Shown here: piece by piece, positions 61,604 through 64,000 of the stretch
Layout of the letters: each line of letters opens with the position of its first letter
Position numbering within the stretch: position 1 is the stretch's first letter
DNA from: Alkaliphilus hydrothermalis
GTDB lineage: Bacteria; Bacillota; Clostridia; Peptostreptococcales; Natronincolaceae
DNA length: 64,000 nucleotides
NCBI RefSeq assembly: GCF_016908555.1
Contig: NZ_JAFBEE010000015.1
Span: forward strand, 9,785 to 73,784
Direction: 5' to 3'
Program-made: the position numbers and the translations under genes
The notes under the pieces: model-generated
Seen by the model: the letters and a program-made list of their open reading frames with translations, nothing else
Databases searched by the model: none
What the model was told of the DNA's origin: nothing

Positions 61604-62853
61604 AGCCAGGTTTAATAGCAGTAAGTGAAAAAGTAAAGTTTAAAATTATGTACTCCTATGGAATTATAATATTGTTATCTGCTTTAATTTTTAATCCTCC
61701 TATAGAGATTCTACAGGGGATGGCGAAGATTGTGGTGGACCCAAGTTTATTGGTGTCAGATTATATGAAAATAGCCAATATTGGTGCCGCCTTTTTTAAC
61801 AGTGGGTTGCTGGTCATTTCAGCCATTACCATTGTTGGTTTAAGTAAAGTAAATATGACGGGAACTACTATGGCAGCAATTTTTACAGTAGGCGGATTTG
61901 CACTTTTTGGTAAAAACATATATAATGTATGGGCTATTCTATTAGGTGTATTTTTATATAGTAGGTATAAAAAAGAGAATTTTGGCAAATTTATATTACC
62001 AGCACTATTTGGGACAGCACTAGGACCAATTGTAAGTCAGATAAGTTTTGGTCTGGGGGATGGTTCAATATTCTTTTTAATAGTTGGAAATCTATGTGGA
62101 ATACTAGCTGGATTTATTATGGCTCCGTTAGCTAGTCATTTCGTTAAGTTTCATTTAGGATTTAATCTGTACAACTTAGGTTTTACAGGTGGGATGATTG
62201 GTACCTTCTTTATGGCTATGTTCAGGGCTTTTGGATACGAAAATCAAGGAAGGTTAATAGTGTTGCAAGGGCAAAATTTAGCTCTAAGCATTTATCTTAT
62301 CGTGATGTTCTCAGCCTTTATGATAGTAGGTCTCTACTTTAATAAAAACTCCTTTAAAGGATATAAAAGTCTTTTAAAAAGAACAGGGAGATCGGTTCAA
62401 GATTTTGTTGTACTAGAAGGGTTTGGGCTAAGTCTTATTAACATGGCTCTTTTAGGCTTTATTTGCATAGCCTACATTTTAGCAGTAGGGGGGCAGTTAA
62501 ATGGTCCAGTTATTGGAGGTGTTTTTACCATTATTGGCTTCGGTGCATTTGGTAAACATATCAAAAACATTCTTCCAGTAATGTTAGGTGTTGTACTAGC
62601 TGCATTTATAATGAAATGGCAAGTCAATGAAATAGGGCCCGTACTGGCTGCTCTTTTTGGAACGACGTTAGCACCTATTGCAGGTCAGTTTGGGTGGAAG
62701 GCCGGAATGATTGCAGGATTCCTTCATATGGCAGTAGTAATGAATGTAGGCTACCTCCATGGAGGGATGAATCTTTATAATAATGGTTTAGCTGGCGGAT
62801 TAGTGGCAGCGCTAATGATTCCACTTTTAGAATCATTGAGAAGGGAGGCATGA
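61600..62853 (+). CDS. DUF1576 family membrane protein
   Basis: 417 residues from ATG 61600 with AGGAGG upstream. About ten or more membrane segments in two similar halves; ANIGAAFFNSGLLVISAITIVG, FTVGGFALFGKNIYNVWAILLG and again FTIIGFGAFGKHIKNILPVMLG with MNVGYLHGGMNLYNNGLAGG. It looks like a channel or transporter of the DUF1576 family. No substrate is known. The small gene at 62858 follows by 4 bp. Confidence 0.85.
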   Translation: MKPGLIAVSEKVKFKIMYSYGIIILLSALIFNPPIEILQGMAKIVVDPSLLVSDYMKIANIGAAFFNSGLLVISAITIVGLSKVNMTGTTMAAIFTVGGFALFGKNIYNVWAILLGVFLYSRYKKENFGKFILPALFGTALGPIVSQISFGLGDGSIFFLIVGNLCGILAGFIMAPLASHFVKFHLGFNLYNLGFTGGMIGTFFMAMFRAFGYENQGRLIVLQGQNLALSIYLIVMFSAFMIVGLYFNKNSFKGYKSLLKRTGRSVQDFVVLEGFGLSLINMALLGFICIAYILAVGGQLNGPVIGGVFTIIGFGAFGKHIKNILPVMLGVVLAAFIMKWQVNEIGPVLAALFGTTLAPIAGQFGWKAGMIAGFLHMAVVMNVGYLHGGMNLYNNGLAGGLVAALMIPLLESLRREA

Positions 62854-62857
62854 TCGT

Positions 62858-63199
62858 ATGGATCATGTTAAATCTAGATTGTTGAAAATCTCGAGCGAAA
62901 TTGCTTTCTTTGCTTTTGATTTAGGGGCCGAAAGTCTTCAGATTAATATAGCAAATAATCAAAAAGCTTATGAAATCACAATAGAATGTCATATTGAGGG
63001 TTTAGTAGAAGATAAGCTAAAGGACCTGGAGGAGCAATTAGACGTTCCTAGACGAGAGGATATTGAAGAGTATCTTTGGGAATTGCTAGGAGAAGATGAG
63101 GAATCCCGCGAGTTAAGCTTAGTGGGAATGATGATTGATGAAGTGAAAATTAGTTATAATAGGCCTTTATTAAATATAAAGATGTTTAGAAATAAATAA
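62858..63199 (+). CDS. Unknown 113-residue protein coupled to DUF1576
   Basis: ATG 62858 with GGGAGG upstream, 4 bp after the DUF1576 stop. It is soluble, acidic and mixed alpha/beta: LLKISSEIAFFAFDLGAESLQI, an acidic middle (LEEQLDVPRREDIEEYLWELLGE), and VKISYNRPLLNIKMF near the end. I recognise no family. Its tight coupling suggests it serves or regulates the membrane protein. Confidence 0.8.
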   Translation: MDHVKSRLLKISSEIAFFAFDLGAESLQINIANNQKAYEITIECHIEGLVEDKLKDLEEQLDVPRREDIEEYLWELLGEDEESRELSLVGMMIDEVKISYNRPLLNIKMFRNK

Positions 63200-63221
63200 G
63201 CTCAAGGTAGCGTAAATTAAG

Positions 63222-63272
63222 AAACAGCCCTTCAATGTATATCCTAATATACTTTGACGGGGCTGTTTTTTT
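63222..63272 (+). terminator. Terminator of the DUF1576 operon
   Basis: AAACAGCCC pairs with GGGCTGTTT, with inner CA..GTATAT/ATATAC..TG pairings, and is followed by seven T. Confidence 0.9.
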
Positions 63273-63534
63273 AGTATTAATGGTCGAAATAGTTTTCTTG
63301 TGTAATATTCTTTGCTCTAGTTTCTATAGTCTAGATTCTTGACTGCTGGTTCTGTAGGTTTTTGGGTAATTTTATTGAAAAATGGTTTAGTTGGTATAAA
63401 TATAGACTTGATGGGTTACCCTTAAGATGTTATAGTTATTAAGTTGTTTGAAACAAACAGTGACAAGCGTGAGATAGCATAGACAGTTAACATCTATATA
63501 ACACAAATTATTTAAAAATATTATTTCAAACATA

Positions 63535-63563
63535 TTGACAAGTTCTAATAAATATGATAAATT
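63535..63563 (+). promoter_or_regulatory. rRNA promoter, upstream
   Basis: TTGACA, 17 bases, TAAATT, about 340 bp before the 16S gene. Confidence 0.6.
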
Positions 63564-63695
63564 ATTTTAGTCGCTTCGAACGAAAACATATTTAACTAAG
63601 AGTAGGAATATTGATTATGGTGTTTCATAATAGTGAAGCGAAAATCGATAAATTTTTAAAATGATAAAATTTTTAAAAAAACACTATAAAAAATA

Positions 63696-63724
63696 TTGAC
63701 ATTATCGCTTCAGTGTGATAAAGT
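63696..63724 (+). promoter_or_regulatory. rRNA promoter, downstream
   Basis: TTGACA, 17 bases, TAAAGT, about 180 bp before the 16S gene; AT-rich DNA precedes it as in strong rRNA promoters. Confidence 0.75.
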
Positions 63725-63769
63725 ATAAAAGTCGCCGAAGGATGGTGGCAGGACAAAGGTCCTAAAAAC

Positions 63770-63790
63770 AAGGTCTTTGAAAACTGAACA
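63770..63790 (+). promoter_or_regulatory. rRNA leader antitermination/processing motif
   Basis: GGTCTTTGAAAACTGAACAG, the boxA-like sequence common in clostridial pre-16S leaders. The stretch 63800-63900 holds only AT-rich direct repeats (TAATGAATAATGAATAAT). Confidence 0.6.
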
Positions 63791-63902
63791 GTATAGATTT
63801 AGCCAGCATATTAATTAATGAATAATGAATAATTAATAATGAATAAGTAGTAATTATAGTTACTATTAACATTAAAGATTATATCATTTACCCAGATATT
63901 TA

Positions 63903-64000
<98 letters not shown>

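Overview
The window reads as a chromosome segment of a low-GC, endospore-forming, probably anaerobic Firmicute of the Clostridia. An Alkaliphilus-like organism is my guess from gene content, not a database result. Supporting signs are AT-rich DNA, strong AGGAGG-type ribosome binding sites with frequent TTG/GTG starts, an SspH spore protein gene, a sigma-54/PrpR-type activator, an FMN riboswitch before a ribDEAH operon, and the 5' end of a 16S rRNA gene at the right edge.

Layout. (1) 1-10198: an antiphage island. It holds the tail of a C5-cytosine methyltransferase, then a tight block of a DrmE-like protein, a NERD-nuclease/SF1 helicase, DrmA helicase and DrmB (DUF1998). This looks like a class 2 DISARM system in which no DrmC (phospholipase-D-like) gene is visible and a NERD-helicase sits in the operon instead. 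An insertion sequence (about 10604-12526) lies directly downstream. (2) 12709-13464: L,D-transpeptidase. (3) 13643-20555: a sigma-54-controlled acid-sugar operon (PrpR-type activator, two UxaA-family halves, a frameshifted KdgT permease, DUF1537 kinase, PdxA2-type dehydrogenase), likely converting a four-carbon acid sugar such as D-threonate to dihydroxyacetone phosphate. (4) 20912-42848: mostly housekeeping genes: threonine aldolase, LemA/TPM pair, MATE pump, YbaK deacylase, ABC exporter, asparagine synthetase, CBS protein, tocopherol-cyclase-like protein, MazG, UppP, SSADH-type dehydrogenase, OYE reductase, DUF421/DUF4363, malic enzyme, SspH, peroxiredoxin, MutY.

(5) 42998-53124: a maltodextrin/glycogen cluster (MsmX/UgpC ATPase, PucR/CdaR-type regulator, GlgP, MalQ, LacI-type regulator, MalE, MalF, MalG). 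Two near-identical operators, before glgP and before malE, share a 13-base core and each lies just downstream of a sigma-A promoter. (6) 53565-57166: NhaC antiporter, XRE regulator with a perfect palindrome in front, DUF1622 protein, EamA exporter. (7) 57266-61091: FMN riboswitch and riboflavin operon. (8) 61544-63199: a short leader ORF coupled to a DUF1576 membrane protein and a small unknown partner. (9) 63535-64000: tandem rRNA promoters, leader and 16S start.

The points most worth following up are the DISARM variant with a NERD-helicase, a family of about 120-bp structured repeats (three copies at 25806-26106, partial copies at 42844 and 46864) whose arms covary between copies and which supply stop codons to three genes, and the frameshift in the acid-sugar permease.
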